NCBI RefSeq assembly: GCF_001713475.1 | Contig: NZ_CP016499.1 | Location: 4,465,501 to 4,529,500, forward strand | Origin: Agrobacterium sp. RAC06 | Lineage (GTDB): Bacteria > Pseudomonadota > Alphaproteobacteria > Rhizobiales > Rhizobiaceae | Reading direction: 5' to 3' | DNA length: 64,000 nucleotides | In this document: positions 7,358 to 15,613 of the stretch, piece after piece | Layout: every line of letters starts with the position of its first letter | Numbering within the stretch: the first letter of the stretch is position 1 | Position numbers and translations under genes: made by a program | Notes under the pieces: generated by a model | Seen by the model: only the letters and a program-made list of their open reading frames with translations | Databases searched by the model: none | What the model was told of the DNA's origin: nothing

Positions 7358-8437
7358 ATGCGTGTTTTCATGTTCCGGAGTTTGCGAGTTTCCCTCGCAG
7401 TTGCCTGTGGGGTCGCCATGGTGGTGCCCGGCTTTCCGGCCGCGGAACCTCTCGAACTGCTCGCGTCTGACGAGGCTGCGCGCTCGACCCAGATCATTCA
7501 GCGTTTCGCGGGTCAGCAGGATGCGACGCAGGTGCTGAACTGGACGGCGCCGTCATTAGCGGTTGGGGTTCGGCAGACAGCCAGCAATGCGGGCAATGTT
7601 GTCGACATCGATGACAAGGCGCTTGAGAGTGTGCGTCAGGATTTTGACGGAAAGCAGCTTTCGCTGAATGAAATCGTGCTGAACACCGTTGCTGCCCTGG
7701 AGTCGATCGAGCAGGATGCCTCCAATATTGGCAATGCCGTGATTGGCGGCGATATCGGCAATGTCGAGCAATACTTCGCTGACGGTTCCGTGCAGCACGC
7801 GATGAACCATCTGATCCTGCCTGAATTGCCGAACACGGTGCGGCAGTCTGGCCTCAACACAATGAACCTCGTCTATTCCGAGCAGTCGGTGGCGCTGAGT
7901 TCGCAGAATTTCACCAAGCAGGCCGAGCAGGTCGTCGACAACAGACTGAACATCACCGGGGCCGGTGGCGGCGGAGCGATTGTCCAGGAGGGCACCAATC
8001 TTGGCAACATCATTATCGCGCGCAATGTCGATGAGGTGGTGCGCGATTTCTCCGGCGATCAGGTCATCAACAATGTCGTGACGCTCCAAAATGGCGCGCG
8101 CTGGGGTTCGATCAGCCAGAACGGCATCAATATTGCCAACTATATCGAGGCCGAGAGCATCGGTTATCTCCGCCAGACATCCAGCAATGGACGGCAGATC
8201 GTCAACAACCGGGTCGAGCAGGTCACGCTCGATGGTCTGACGCAGACGATCACTTCGCCGAACATCACCCAGAATTCGAACAACTATGTCAACGTGATCG
8301 TCTTGAAGAAAGCTTTGCCGGACGGCACGTCGCAGGTGGTCGATGTGCTGCAGTCCGCCGAGTATGGCCAGACCGTCCAGGGGGCAAATGCCGGCGCCGT
8401 GTCTCAGACCGGCAATGCGGTCGTGATCGAGCGCTAA
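7358..8437 (+). CDS. Secreted curlin-like/HfaD-like repeat protein (putative amyloid or anchor subunit 2)
   Basis: A 359-residue exported protein with a signal peptide (hydrophobic LRVSLAVACGVAMVVPGF). The mature part alternates two repeat types. One follows Q-x(2-3)-N-x-x-N: VRQTASNAGNVV, IEQDASNIGNAV, VRQSGLNTMNLV, IVQEGTNLGNII, ISQNGINIANYI, ITQNSNNYVNVI. The other follows D-F-x-G-x-Q-x(3)-N, for example QDFDGKQLSLNEIVLN and RDFSGDQVINNVV. This pairing predicts a two-strand-per-turn beta-solenoid. It resembles curlin subunits and, in length and repeat style, holdfast-anchor protein HfaD. It lies 40 bases after the terminator of subunit 1. A second ATG at 7370 is also possible. The role is inferred from the repeats and the nearby CsgG-like gene. 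Confidence 0.65.
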   Translation: MRVFMFRSLRVSLAVACGVAMVVPGFPAAEPLELLASDEAARSTQIIQRFAGQQDATQVLNWTAPSLAVGVRQTASNAGNVVDIDDKALESVRQDFDGKQLSLNEIVLNTVAALESIEQDASNIGNAVIGGDIGNVEQYFADGSVQHAMNHLILPELPNTVRQSGLNTMNLVYSEQSVALSSQNFTKQAEQVVDNRLNITGAGGGGAIVQEGTNLGNIIIARNVDEVVRDFSGDQVINNVVTLQNGARWGSISQNGINIANYIEAESIGYLRQTSSNGRQIVNNRVEQVTLDGLTQTITSPNITQNSNNYVNVIVLKKALPDGTSQVVDVLQSAEYGQTVQGANAGAVSQTGNAVVIER

Positions 8438-8488
8438 TCGCTCAGCAATCGCGCGTCGTCCAGGCGGTGATCTACCATTTCAGTGAGA

Positions 8489-8905
8489 TCAATAATCCGC
8501 GCAGGCCGGGTCCTGGCACCATTGCGGGAACTCGATCCATGGTGCGTCGGGCCATTGTGTCGGCTTCGTCTCCATGTAGGACGCGGCCGCACGGAGGTAG
8601 TTATTCTGCGCCTTCACCAGTTTTGTCGAGCAGATATAGGCGGCATGTTGCTTGATCAGCTTGCCTATACTGTCCTTCGCGCCCTGATCCACGGTATTCG
8701 GCACGGGCTGGTTAAGGGCGGTAAAGTAGGCGTCTATCCCGGTCATGACGCTCTGCGGCGAGCCGCGGACGTAGGTTTCGCAGGTCGCGCCGGTTCGCTT
8801 CAGCTCCACCATGGCACGCACCATGTTCTCCACTGCGTTCGTCTCGGACGCTGCCGGTGAGGCCCCAAGGACCACTGCAAGTGTCAGATATGCAAATTTA
8901 CGCAT
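8489..8905 (-). CDS. Secreted protein of unknown function within the amyloid island
   Basis: A 138-residue protein with a clear signal peptide (MRKFAYLTLAVVLGASPAAS, cut around residue 20), so periplasmic or secreted. The mature part is mostly helical by inspection and has four cysteines (one each in ATCETYV and AYICSTK, and two near the end in PQWCQDPACADY), which could form two disulfides. It has no Q/N repeats and no similarity I recognise to CsgC, CsgH, CsgE or CsgF. It runs opposite to the amyloid genes and sits between subunit 2 and subunit 3. That position makes a chaperone or assembly role conceivable but unproven. Confidence 0.6.
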   Translation of the reverse strand: MRKFAYLTLAVVLGASPAASETNAVENMVRAMVELKRTGATCETYVRGSPQSVMTGIDAYFTALNQPVPNTVDQGAKDSIGKLIKQHAAYICSTKLVKAQNNYLRAAASYMETKPTQWPDAPWIEFPQWCQDPACADY

Positions 8906-9154
8906 TGGAATCGCCTATACAATCGCTTGTCGTTTAAAGATTCTTGCTTCATCCATCTTCTATTGTCCAGCGTTGTGATTCGCGTGTCCGTTGTTGTGCG
9001 GCGGTGTTGTCTTTAAGCAACGAACTTGCGGTCACTTAACTGCTCTGTTGTTTTTTATGTAGATTTCCGCTGTCTCTCGCTGGCTTTAGTGCTATCCAAA
9101 CCCTTGGTTATTGGGTGGAATGAGATGGGTAACCTATAAATTTATGGGGGTTTT

Positions 9155-9493
9155 ATGATCAATTCTCGGCATGTCGCCTGGCTTCTTGCGCTGGGTCTCA
9201 TAAGCCCTGCTGCTGCCGTCGCGAACGGCCTCGGTGAGGATCGCCCCTACCAGTTTCGAACGCCCAACGAGCGCCAGGTGCTTCTCAATCTTGAGCGCAC
9301 CCGCCTCGAACTGCAGGGCGAGTTCCCGGCGACCGGCGTTGGATCGGCTGCCGGTCTCGGCACGCAGCAGACCGGCAATGCCACGACCATCACGATCAAT
9401 GGCTCTGGAAATACGATTACTGTCGATCAGGACAATTCCGGTGATCAGACGATCACCCAGACCGACAGCAACAATTCCATCCTGAACAATTGA
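9155..9493 (+). CDS. Small secreted curlin-like protein (putative amyloid subunit 3, HfaA-like)
   Basis: A 112-residue exported protein. A signal peptide (LLALGLISPAAAVA) is followed by a non-repetitive N-terminal half (PYQFRTPNERQVLLNLERT). The C-terminal 40 residues are made of short curlin repeats: QQTGNATTITINGSGNTIT, VDQDNSGDQTIT and QTDSNNSILNN. Size, layout and position directly before a CsgG/HfaB-type gene (10 bases apart) suggest the small secreted partner or nucleator of the system, like HfaA of holdfast-bearing alphaproteobacteria or CsgB/CsgA of curli. The match is by repeat pattern and gene order, not by a recognised signature. Confidence 0.65.
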   Translation: MINSRHVAWLLALGLISPAAAVANGLGEDRPYQFRTPNERQVLLNLERTRLELQGEFPATGVGSAAGLGTQQTGNATTITINGSGNTITVDQDNSGDQTITQTDSNNSILNN

Positions 9494-9503
9494 GGCTTGG
9501 GGC

Positions 9504-10382
9504 ATGACTTTTGGTAAATTCCGCAGCCTCTTGCTTGCTCCCGTCCTGTTGCTCGCCGCATGCCAGTCGCAGACGGCCGAGAAGGCCCCGAAGGAACCTT
9601 TCCTCGGGCCTGTTCCGATTGCGACGCGCACGCCGGTCGACGCAGCGCTTGAATGCCTGAGTAAGACGCCCGAGGTGCAGCGCTATCCGCGCATGTTTGC
9701 CGTGCACGTCATCACCGACCAGACTGGTCGCTATTCCTCCGAAGAAGCCGGTAACTACCTGCCGCGCGACAGCGCCGGCATGATGGTCTCGCTGCTGCAG
9801 AAGGCTGGCGTAAAGCAGGTCAACCGATCGAACACGGCCGTTTCCGAATGGGAAATTGCCCGAGCCCGAGAGCAGATCCTGGGCGACGGCGGCAATGTCG
9901 TCGTCGGCGATGAGAGCCTGCCGTTCCGCCCGCTCGTCAAGGGTGCGCTGCGCGGCTCCGATTATGTCATCGATGGTGTGATCACGCAGCTCGACTTCAA
10001 CACCTATTCCGATGGCATCGAGGCAACCGTGGGTGGCGGCGGCGGTGGCGCCCGCCGGTTTGCCGTGACGGCGGCCGTCGACATCCGGGTCACCGACACC
10101 AAGTCGACGCGCATCGTCAGGGCCAAGTCCTATTCGAAGCAGGCCGTCGGGCGCGAAGTCTTCGCCTCCGTCTTCCGCTTCTTCTCCGACGAATTGTTCG
10201 ACATCAAGATCGGCACGAAGTCACAGGAAGGCCTGCAGGCCGCGGTTCGCTGGACACTCGCCGATGCAACCTATGATCTGGTCAAGGAGTTGACCGGCCA
10301 CAAGGGCGCCTGCGACGTCTATCTGCCCAAGGCGTCCCAGGACGATCGGGCCGAGACGACAGTGGTCGCCTCGGCCAATTGA
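9504..10382 (+). CDS. CsgG/HfaB-family outer-membrane secretion lipoprotein
   Basis: A 292-residue lipoprotein (lipobox LLAAC, lipidated Cys20) of the CsgG/HfaB family. Nine such subunits make an outer-membrane pore through which curli-type subunits leave the periplasm. Family marks are MFAVHVITDQTGRY near residue 75, the DYVIDGVITQLDFN strand, a glycine-rich loop (GGGGGGARR) and the barrel-side segment AAVDIRVTDTKSTRIV. It is directly downstream of the small curlin-like gene and almost certainly exports the three repeat proteins of this island. No csgE, csgF or csgD neighbours exist, so this is closer to the HfaABD arrangement than to enteric curli. Confidence 0.85.
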   Translation: MTFGKFRSLLLAPVLLLAACQSQTAEKAPKEPFLGPVPIATRTPVDAALECLSKTPEVQRYPRMFAVHVITDQTGRYSSEEAGNYLPRDSAGMMVSLLQKAGVKQVNRSNTAVSEWEIARAREQILGDGGNVVVGDESLPFRPLVKGALRGSDYVIDGVITQLDFNTYSDGIEATVGGGGGGARRFAVTAAVDIRVTDTKSTRIVRAKSYSKQAVGREVFASVFRFFSDELFDIKIGTKSQEGLQAAVRWTLADATYDLVKELTGHKGACDVYLPKASQDDRAETTVVASAN

Positions 10383-10406
10383 GCCCTTTCCGACTGCATC
10401 AGGAGT

Positions 10407-10423
10407 GGCGCCGCTGCGGCGCC
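10407..10423 (+). terminator. Short G+C hairpin after the CsgG-like gene
   Basis: Stem GGCGCC/GGCGCC with a GCTGC loop, 24 bases after the stop. There is no T-run, so it is a weak terminator candidate. Confidence 0.45.
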
Positions 10424-10506
10424 GTTCGCCATGACCCGACAGTCAGGCCTTTCAGTTGTTTGTGTTCAATAATTCCACTCGATCCGTTGAAGACGCACGC
10501 CCGTCT

Positions 10507-11010
10507 TCACTTCTCCACGCCCAGCACTTCCGCGCAACGCGACAGGCTGAAGCCGTCGCCATCGGTGTCGTTGCTTGCACGGATGCTGGTGATTGCGCCC
10601 GAGGCGTCACTGTTGATCTGCAACTCACAGAAGAGCCGCTGATACTGCGGCGGCGTGATCATCTCGGGTTCCCAGAAGGGATCACGGGTCATGACGCGTG
10701 TCTGGGTCACGACCGTCTGGCCGGATCCGTCGGTGCGGGTTTCCGTACGCACGATGGTGCGGTCCGGTTCCGGGCTTGAATAAGTCGGCGGGATGTAGCG
10801 TGTCTTGTCGCCGCCGCGCCAAGTATAGATCTTGCCGGATGACAGCGGATATTCGCTCTCCGGCGGACCATAGGCTGCGAAGAAGCGCTCGACAGGCTGG
10901 CCGATCCAGCGCGACTGCAGGGCGCGATTGGCATCCTCCGTCGTCGTGCAGCCGGCAAGCAGCGTAAGCGGCAGAAGAAAAGCGGCGATCAGGTTTCGGG
11001 CGGGGCGCAT
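10507..11010 (-). CDS. Lipoprotein of unknown function, BamE/SmpA-like start
   Basis: A 167-residue predicted lipoprotein with signal and lipobox LTLLAGC (Cys21). After a short linker it has ALQSRWIGQPVERFFAAYGPPESEY, a helix-turn followed by a 'GPP-x-Y' bend, and then a strand YTWRGG. This resembles the BamE/SmpA-type fold that appears in many small envelope lipoproteins. The middle is Thr/Arg-rich and the C-terminus has two cysteines (FCELQIN, SRCAEVL) that may pair. It converges with the amyloid cluster, ending 124 bases from the csgG-like gene, so a link to that island is possible but not shown. Confidence 0.65.
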   Translation of the reverse strand: MRPARNLIAAFLLPLTLLAGCTTTEDANRALQSRWIGQPVERFFAAYGPPESEYPLSSGKIYTWRGGDKTRYIPPTYSSPEPDRTIVRTETRTDGSGQTVVTQTRVMTRDPFWEPEMITPPQYQRLFCELQINSDASGAITSIRASNDTDGDGFSLSRCAEVLGVEK

Positions 11011-11459
11011 TTGGTTCTCGCAAGACGGGTGCGTGGTGAGGTCTTCAGTCGTACTGCGTCGGGGGCATGGCCCGCAAGATGGTGTGGTGCCCTGTCGGGC
11101 AGAAGCTCTGGTCCAATCCTGGTCGTGTCGACTGATGGGGCTGGACCGCCTGCGTTTTCCCCGACAGCTGCCTCTTCTATGCCGATTTTCGCATGGCGAG
11201 TGTTCTGCCCTTCAATCACGTCGCGGGGACGTTGCGGGGCTGCAGTCCATCGACTATCCGGCCGTTTTCGCTTGGTCCCGGCGGTTGGCGGCTTGCCGGC
11301 CTGGGCCGAGCCCTTTCTCGGCCTGAACGCGCCGCTCCTTCCCACCGGCACCGCTCTCCGCGGAAAGACCGGCAGCGCCCCGGTCAGAACCCGCGGGCTG
11401 AGCCGCGGTTCGGCTTGTCTCGTGACAGGGTAGTCCCATATCAGAGGAAAGCCAAACAC
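11011..11459 (+). other. 449-base stretch without a recognised gene
   Basis: Between the divergent lipoprotein and selO. A frame in phase with selO is open back to an ATG at 11193 (89 extra codons), but its predicted residues are Arg/Pro-rich and have no SelO similarity. I read it as leader DNA. One hairpin is visible near the end (CCGCGG/CCGCGG around a 6-base loop, near 11391-11408). I see no promoter I can defend. Confidence 0.5.
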
Positions 11460-12956
11460 ATGTCCGCTCCTTCGCGGACAAGGAGTGCCATCTTGTTTTC
11501 CTTCGACAACAGTTATGCCCGCCTGCCGCAGACCTTCCACCGGCCGGCCAGACCCGCTGCCGCGTCCGCTCCGAAGCTGATCCGCTTCAACAAGGACTTG
11601 GCCGATGAACTCGGCCTCGATGTCGCTGACGCCGACGAGGGGCGGCTTGCGCAGGTCTTTGGCGGGCAGATCATTCCGGTTGGCGCCGAGCCGCTCGCCC
11701 AGGCCTATGCCGGTCACCAGTTCGGCCATTTCAATCCACAGCTCGGTGATGGCCGTGCCCTGCTGCTCGGCGAAGTGATCGACCGTGCGGGCAGGCGGCG
11801 GGACATCCAGCTCAAGGGTTCGGGGCCGACCGCCTTCTCGCGCAATGGCGATGGCATGGCGGCTCTTGGCCCGGTCTTACGCGAATACATCGTCTCGGAA
11901 GCTTTCGCCGCGCTCGGCGTGCCGGCCACCCGGGCACTCGCCGCGGTTTCGACGGGTGAACAGGTCGTCCGCGAGACCATGATGCCCGGTGCGGTTTTCA
12001 CCCGCGTCGCGGCAAGCCATGTCCGCGTCGGAACCTTCCAGTTTTTTGCAGCGCAAGGCGACGAGGCGGCGGTCCAGACGCTCGCAGACCACGTGATCGA
12101 TCGCCACTATCCCGAGGCGCGCGATACGGACAATCCTTACCTCGCCATGCTGACACTGGTCGCCGAACGGCAGGCGCGACTGATCGCCCGCTGGCTCTCG
12201 ATCGGCTTCATCCATGGGGTGATGAACACCGACAACATGGCGATCTCGGGCGAGACCATCGATTTCGGCCCTTGCGCCTTCCTCGATGAATACGATCCGC
12301 GCAAGGTGTTCTCCTCGATCGACCAGCGCGGCCGCTATGCCTATGCCAACCAGCCCGGGATCGGTCAGTGGAACATAGCCCGGCTTGCCGAATGCCTGTT
12401 GCCGCTCCTCGATGCGGATGAGGAGAAGGCGATCGAGGCGGCGAACGGTGTTCTCAAGGCCTTCGGCGACGTCTTTCAGGATGCGTGGCTTGAGTTCTTC
12501 AAGTCCAAGCTCGGTCTGGCGGGCGAGGGGCCTGACGATCGGCTGCTGATCACCGACTTCCTCGAACTGATGCATCAGGGCGAGGCCGATTTCACGCTGA
12601 CCTTCCGCACCCTTTCGAAGGTCGCTGGCGGGGCAGCCGTCGAGACGTTCACCGATCTCTTCATCGTGCCACAGTCGGGCCTGTCCGACTGGCTCACCCG
12701 CTGGCGGGCCCGCATCGTTGATGACCGCACAGCCGCCGAGCGGCAGGCTGCGATGGAAGCGGTCAATCCGGCGCTGATCGCCCGCAACCACCGGATCGAA
12801 GAGGCCATCGCCGCTGCCGTCTACGGCGACTTCTCCTTCTTCCACCGGCTGGTCGAGGCGCTTGCCAATCCTTACGCGGAGGATCCCGACACCGCGGACC
12901 TGCGTGTGCCCCCGACGCCAGAGGAGCGGGTGACGCGAACCTTCTGCGGCACGTAA
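11460..12956 (+). CDS. selO: Protein adenylyltransferase SelO (YdiU family)
   Basis: A 498-residue pseudokinase-fold enzyme that transfers AMP from ATP to Ser/Thr/Tyr residues of other proteins and is linked to redox stress. Visible family features are FDNSYARLPQTF at the start, AYAGHQFGHFNPQLGDGRA, the nucleotide-binding lysine in IQLKGSGPTAFSR, GVMNTDNMAI (metal and catalytic Asp/Asn) and IDFGPCAFLDEYDP (DFG equivalent). It ends FCGT; the penultimate-region cysteine is the position taken by selenocysteine in animal SelO. Length is normal. ATG 11460 fits the usual N-terminus. It converges on the SDR gene with only 14 bases between stops. Confidence 0.95.
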   Translation: MSAPSRTRSAILFSFDNSYARLPQTFHRPARPAAASAPKLIRFNKDLADELGLDVADADEGRLAQVFGGQIIPVGAEPLAQAYAGHQFGHFNPQLGDGRALLLGEVIDRAGRRRDIQLKGSGPTAFSRNGDGMAALGPVLREYIVSEAFAALGVPATRALAAVSTGEQVVRETMMPGAVFTRVAASHVRVGTFQFFAAQGDEAAVQTLADHVIDRHYPEARDTDNPYLAMLTLVAERQARLIARWLSIGFIHGVMNTDNMAISGETIDFGPCAFLDEYDPRKVFSSIDQRGRYAYANQPGIGQWNIARLAECLLPLLDADEEKAIEAANGVLKAFGDVFQDAWLEFFKSKLGLAGEGPDDRLLITDFLELMHQGEADFTLTFRTLSKVAGGAAVETFTDLFIVPQSGLSDWLTRWRARIVDDRTAAERQAAMEAVNPALIARNHRIEEAIAAAVYGDFSFFHRLVEALANPYAEDPDTADLRVPPTPEERVTRTFCGT

Positions 12957-12970
12957 GCGCCGCAGCGATG

Positions 12971-13858
12971 TCAGTTTTGATGCATGGCCGCGAGGTCAGC
13001 TAGCAGCGAGGGACCCGATGGGGCCCAGCCCAGCTCAACCCGCGTCGATGCCGACGATGCCGCCATGTCCAAAACCGCGAAATGCGCCATTGCGCCGAGC
13101 TCTTCGCCGGCCTCCCCTGGCGCGATGGATCTCACCGGCAGGTTGAGGCTCTCACCGATCGTTTCGGTGATGTACCGAATGCGGATGCCTTCTTCATCCA
13201 CCGCATTGTAGCGCGCGCCGGGCGTCGCCTTCTCCGTCGCCAGGCGATAGAGGCGGGCGGCATCGCCAATATGGCAGGCCGACCAGCGGGCCTCTCCGTC
13301 GGCGACATAGACGGCCTCTCCCTTGGCGCGGGCGATGTCTATGAGATAGCTCACAAGGCCTTGGCGCCGCGTGTCGTGGATCTGTGACAGGCGGATCGCC
13401 GACACATTGACGCCTTGCTCGAGCAGATCCTGTCCGGCGCGTTCGGATGCGGTACGCGGATTCCGCTGATCGAGGTTCAGCACATCTTCACGGGCCATCT
13501 CGCCGGGGGCAGGGGTGCCGATACCCACCGCCGAGGTGATCAGCAGGGGACGGTCCGATCCGGCCAGTGATGCCCCGAGCGCCGCGATCGCTGCCGCGTC
13601 CTTCCGGCAATTCGCCGCGTAATCGGAGAAATCGTGGTCGAAGGCGAGATGGATAACCGCATCGGCCTTTTCCGCGCCCCGCGTCAGGGTTTGGGGTTCC
13701 TCAAGCATGCCCTGATGCACCTCAACCCCTTGGGCTCTCAGTTTGCCAGCACCCTCTGCAGATCGGGTGAGGCCGAGGATCTGATGGCCGGCGGCCTTGA
13801 GTTCCGGTATGACGGCCGAGCCGATGAAGCCTGTCGCGCCGGTGACGAAAATACGCAT
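12971..13858 (-). CDS. NAD(P)-dependent extended SDR (epimerase/dehydratase-like)
   Basis: A 295-residue Rossmann-fold protein that begins with the nucleotide-binding motif FVTGATGFIGSAV. ITSAVGIG and the following segments line the active site, but the canonical YxxxK is not clear (TASERAGQDLLEQG occupies that region). This is typical of atypical SDRs of the NmrA/epimerase-like group, so it may bind NAD(P)H without classical dehydrogenase chemistry. Start ATG 13858 is preferred over an upstream ATG at 13888 because MRIFVTGATG is the usual N-terminus. It is transcribed divergently from an XRE/MmyB-type regulator, which very likely controls it. Substrate is unknown. Confidence 0.82.
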   Translation of the reverse strand: MRIFVTGATGFIGSAVIPELKAAGHQILGLTRSAEGAGKLRAQGVEVHQGMLEEPQTLTRGAEKADAVIHLAFDHDFSDYAANCRKDAAAIAALGASLAGSDRPLLITSAVGIGTPAPGEMAREDVLNLDQRNPRTASERAGQDLLEQGVNVSAIRLSQIHDTRRQGLVSYLIDIARAKGEAVYVADGEARWSACHIGDAARLYRLATEKATPGARYNAVDEEGIRIRYITETIGESLNLPVRSIAPGEAGEELGAMAHFAVLDMAASSASTRVELGWAPSGPSLLADLAAMHQN

Positions 13859-13910
13859 GTGCTGTCCTTTGCTGTTGTATCGCGACAAGCAATGGCAGAT
13901 CCGTTATCCT

Positions 13911-13940
13911 GTTAAAGTAGTGACTTTATCATGGTATAAT
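13911..13940 (+). promoter_or_regulatory. Promoter and candidate operator for the MmyB-type regulator
   Basis: A consensus -10 box TATAAT lies at 13935-13940. An inverted repeat AAAGT-AGTG-ACTTT (13914-13927) sits over the expected -35 position. The repeat lies in the 106-base gap between the divergent SDR and regulator genes, where a shared autoregulatory operator would be expected. The -10 box is seen directly; the operator role is inference. Confidence 0.5.
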
Positions 13941-13964
13941 CGCTTCCCGGATCGCGTTCCCGTC

Positions 13965-14780
13965 ATGGCCACCACCACACTCGCCACCTTCCTTAAAGAT
14001 CGTCGCACGCGCCTCGACCCCGCCACCTTCGGCCTTGCCGGTCGGCGCCGCACGCCGGGGCTTCGGCGAGAGGAGGTGGCGCAGCGCGCCAATATCAGCC
14101 CGACTTGGTATACCTGGCTCGAACAGGGGCGCGGCGGTGCGCCATCCGCCGACGTGCTGAACCGCATCGCGCGTGCCATGCTGCTGACCGAGGCCGAGCG
14201 GGAGCACATGTTCATGCTCGCTTTGGGCCGTCCGCCCGAGGCCCGCTGCACCTCTGTTGACGGTGTGAGCCCACGGCTGCAGCGCTTCATCGACCAGCTG
14301 GAGACCTGTCCTGCCGTCGTGAAGACCGCCACCTGGGAGGTGGTCGCCTGGAACCGGGCTGCAACGCTGGTGCTCTCCGACTACGGCAAGCTGCCCCCCG
14401 GCGAGCGCAACATGTTGCGCTTCGTCTTCTGCAATCCGGAGGTGCGTGCCAAGCAGCATGACTGGGAAACGATCGCCCGCTTCTCCATCGCCGCCTTTCG
14501 TGCCGACGCCGCGCGCGCGGGTGCTGTGTCGCAGATCGGCGCCCTGGTGGAGGAACTCTGCGAGAAAAGCGAGGACTTCCGACGGATCTGGAACGACAAC
14601 GAGATCAGCGTGCCGGGCGAGGGGCATAAGCGGCTGGTGCATCCGGTCTTCGGCACCATCGAACTGGAGTTTTCCTCTTTCGCCGTTGATGGTCGCGTCG
14701 ATCTGAACCTGATGATCTATACCCCGGTCGATGCCGCCGTGGCCGAGCACATCCGCAAGCGGGTGCTGGAAAGCGCCTGA
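13965..14780 (+). CDS. XRE-type transcriptional regulator with MmyB-like ligand domain
   Basis: A 271-residue regulator. Residues 1-85 form a helix-turn-helix of the XRE type (LKDRRTRLDP, RRTPGLRREEVAQRANIS, TWYTWLEQGRG, VLNRIARAML). Residues 100-265 match the MmyB-like domain (VVKTATWEVVAWNRAA, DYGKLPPGERNMLRFVF, GTIELEFSSF), which is thought to bind a small hydrophobic ligand. Such regulators often repress a divergent oxidoreductase and release it on ligand binding, and here the divergent neighbour is an SDR. ATG 13965 is chosen because it follows the -10 box by a normal leader and begins at the helix-turn-helix domain. A strong terminator follows. Confidence 0.88.
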   Translation: MATTTLATFLKDRRTRLDPATFGLAGRRRTPGLRREEVAQRANISPTWYTWLEQGRGGAPSADVLNRIARAMLLTEAEREHMFMLALGRPPEARCTSVDGVSPRLQRFIDQLETCPAVVKTATWEVVAWNRAATLVLSDYGKLPPGERNMLRFVFCNPEVRAKQHDWETIARFSIAAFRADAARAGAVSQIGALVEELCEKSEDFRRIWNDNEISVPGEGHKRLVHPVFGTIELEFSSFAVDGRVDLNLMIYTPVDAAVAEHIRKRVLESA

Positions 14781-14789
14781 TGACGAACA

Positions 14790-14817
14790 AAAAGGCGCCC
14801 CTTTCGAGGCGCCTTTT
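14790..14817. terminator. Bidirectional terminator between regulator and DUF992 genes
   Basis: A 10-bp stem AAAAGGCGCC/GGCGCCTTTT with an 8-base loop gives a T-run on both strands. It sits between two convergent genes and can serve both. Confidence 0.9.
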
Positions 14818-14841
14818 CTCTTGTCCGACGGATGCGGCCGA

Positions 14842-15375
14842 TCAGATTGCCGACGGCTGCAGCGTCATCGAGGTGCCGGTTGCTGCGATGTTCAGGCCGA
14901 TCTGGCCGGAAATGCTGACGGGCTGCAGGTGGATCGCGCCGGAGGTGCCGCCGAACAGCACATTGGCACCGATGCCGGCGCCGACGGTCGCTTCTGCGGT
15001 TGCGCCGCCATAAAGGCCGCCGAGCGAGCCCTTGTGGTAACCGGCGGTCGGGGCGAAGACGGCCCAGATCACGCGGCTCTGGGTGGTGAAGCCGAGGTCG
15101 ACGCCGAACTTCTTGATCGAGCCGGAATAGGTGTCGAGCGGCTCGCCGTCGATCACGGAGGTGAAGGCACAATCGGCTGTTTTGGCAGAGCCGAGGACAT
15201 AGCCGAAGCCGCCGCCGATCTGGCAATCCAGGTAGCCGATACGGACACCGCCGACACGGTCGCTTTCGATGGCGATGGGGGCAGGGGCCGCGCCGGTCAT
15301 GTCTGCGGCAGCGGTGATGCCGGCCGAGGTGAGGACGGGGAGGGCGGCGAGGGTGAGCGTTACGAATTTCTTCAT
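14842..15375 (-). CDS. DUF992-family secreted protein
   Basis: A 177-residue exported protein with a signal peptide (MKKFVTLTLAALPVLTSAGI). The mature part shows the DUF992 pattern: VRIGYLDCQIGGGFGYVLGS, SAKTADCAF, YSGSIKKFGVDLGFT and a glycine-rich ending (LYGGATAEATVGAGIGANV...). Two cysteines in the first third may form a disulfide. The family is confined largely to Rhizobiales and has no proven function; an outer-membrane-barrel or periplasmic role is suspected from its strand content. It shares a bidirectional terminator with the convergent regulator gene. Confidence 0.88.
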   Translation of the reverse strand: MKKFVTLTLAALPVLTSAGITAAADMTGAAPAPIAIESDRVGGVRIGYLDCQIGGGFGYVLGSAKTADCAFTSVIDGEPLDTYSGSIKKFGVDLGFTTQSRVIWAVFAPTAGYHKGSLGGLYGGATAEATVGAGIGANVLFGGTSGAIHLQPVSISGQIGLNIAATGTSMTLQPSAI

Positions 15376-15613
15376 GGGATTTCTCCTTCCATGTTCTGCT
15401 GCCCGCGGGGAGGTTGGCCGTTTTCGGCTTCTCGGGCAGCGTGGAACAACGCCTATCGGCAAAGATTGATCCAACTGAGGCTGAAGATAGGCGGCAAGGT
15501 GGCGATCCACCGGCTTATCGGCCCAAGGGGAAACGACGTCGCGCCGGGCTTCCCTTGCCGGAACATTCGCCCCGTTCGGCGCTTGTCCCGGACACCCAAG
15601 CAGGAGGCCTCCC

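Noticed and set aside
6596..10382. Classical curli operon (csgBAC/csgDEFG)
   Set aside because: Only a CsgG-like gene is present with unusual repeat proteins; CsgD, CsgE and CsgF are absent, so the enteric label is not used.
11193..11459. N-terminal extension of SelO
   Set aside because: The extra 89 residues are low-complexity and unlike the family, which begins near FDNSYARLP.
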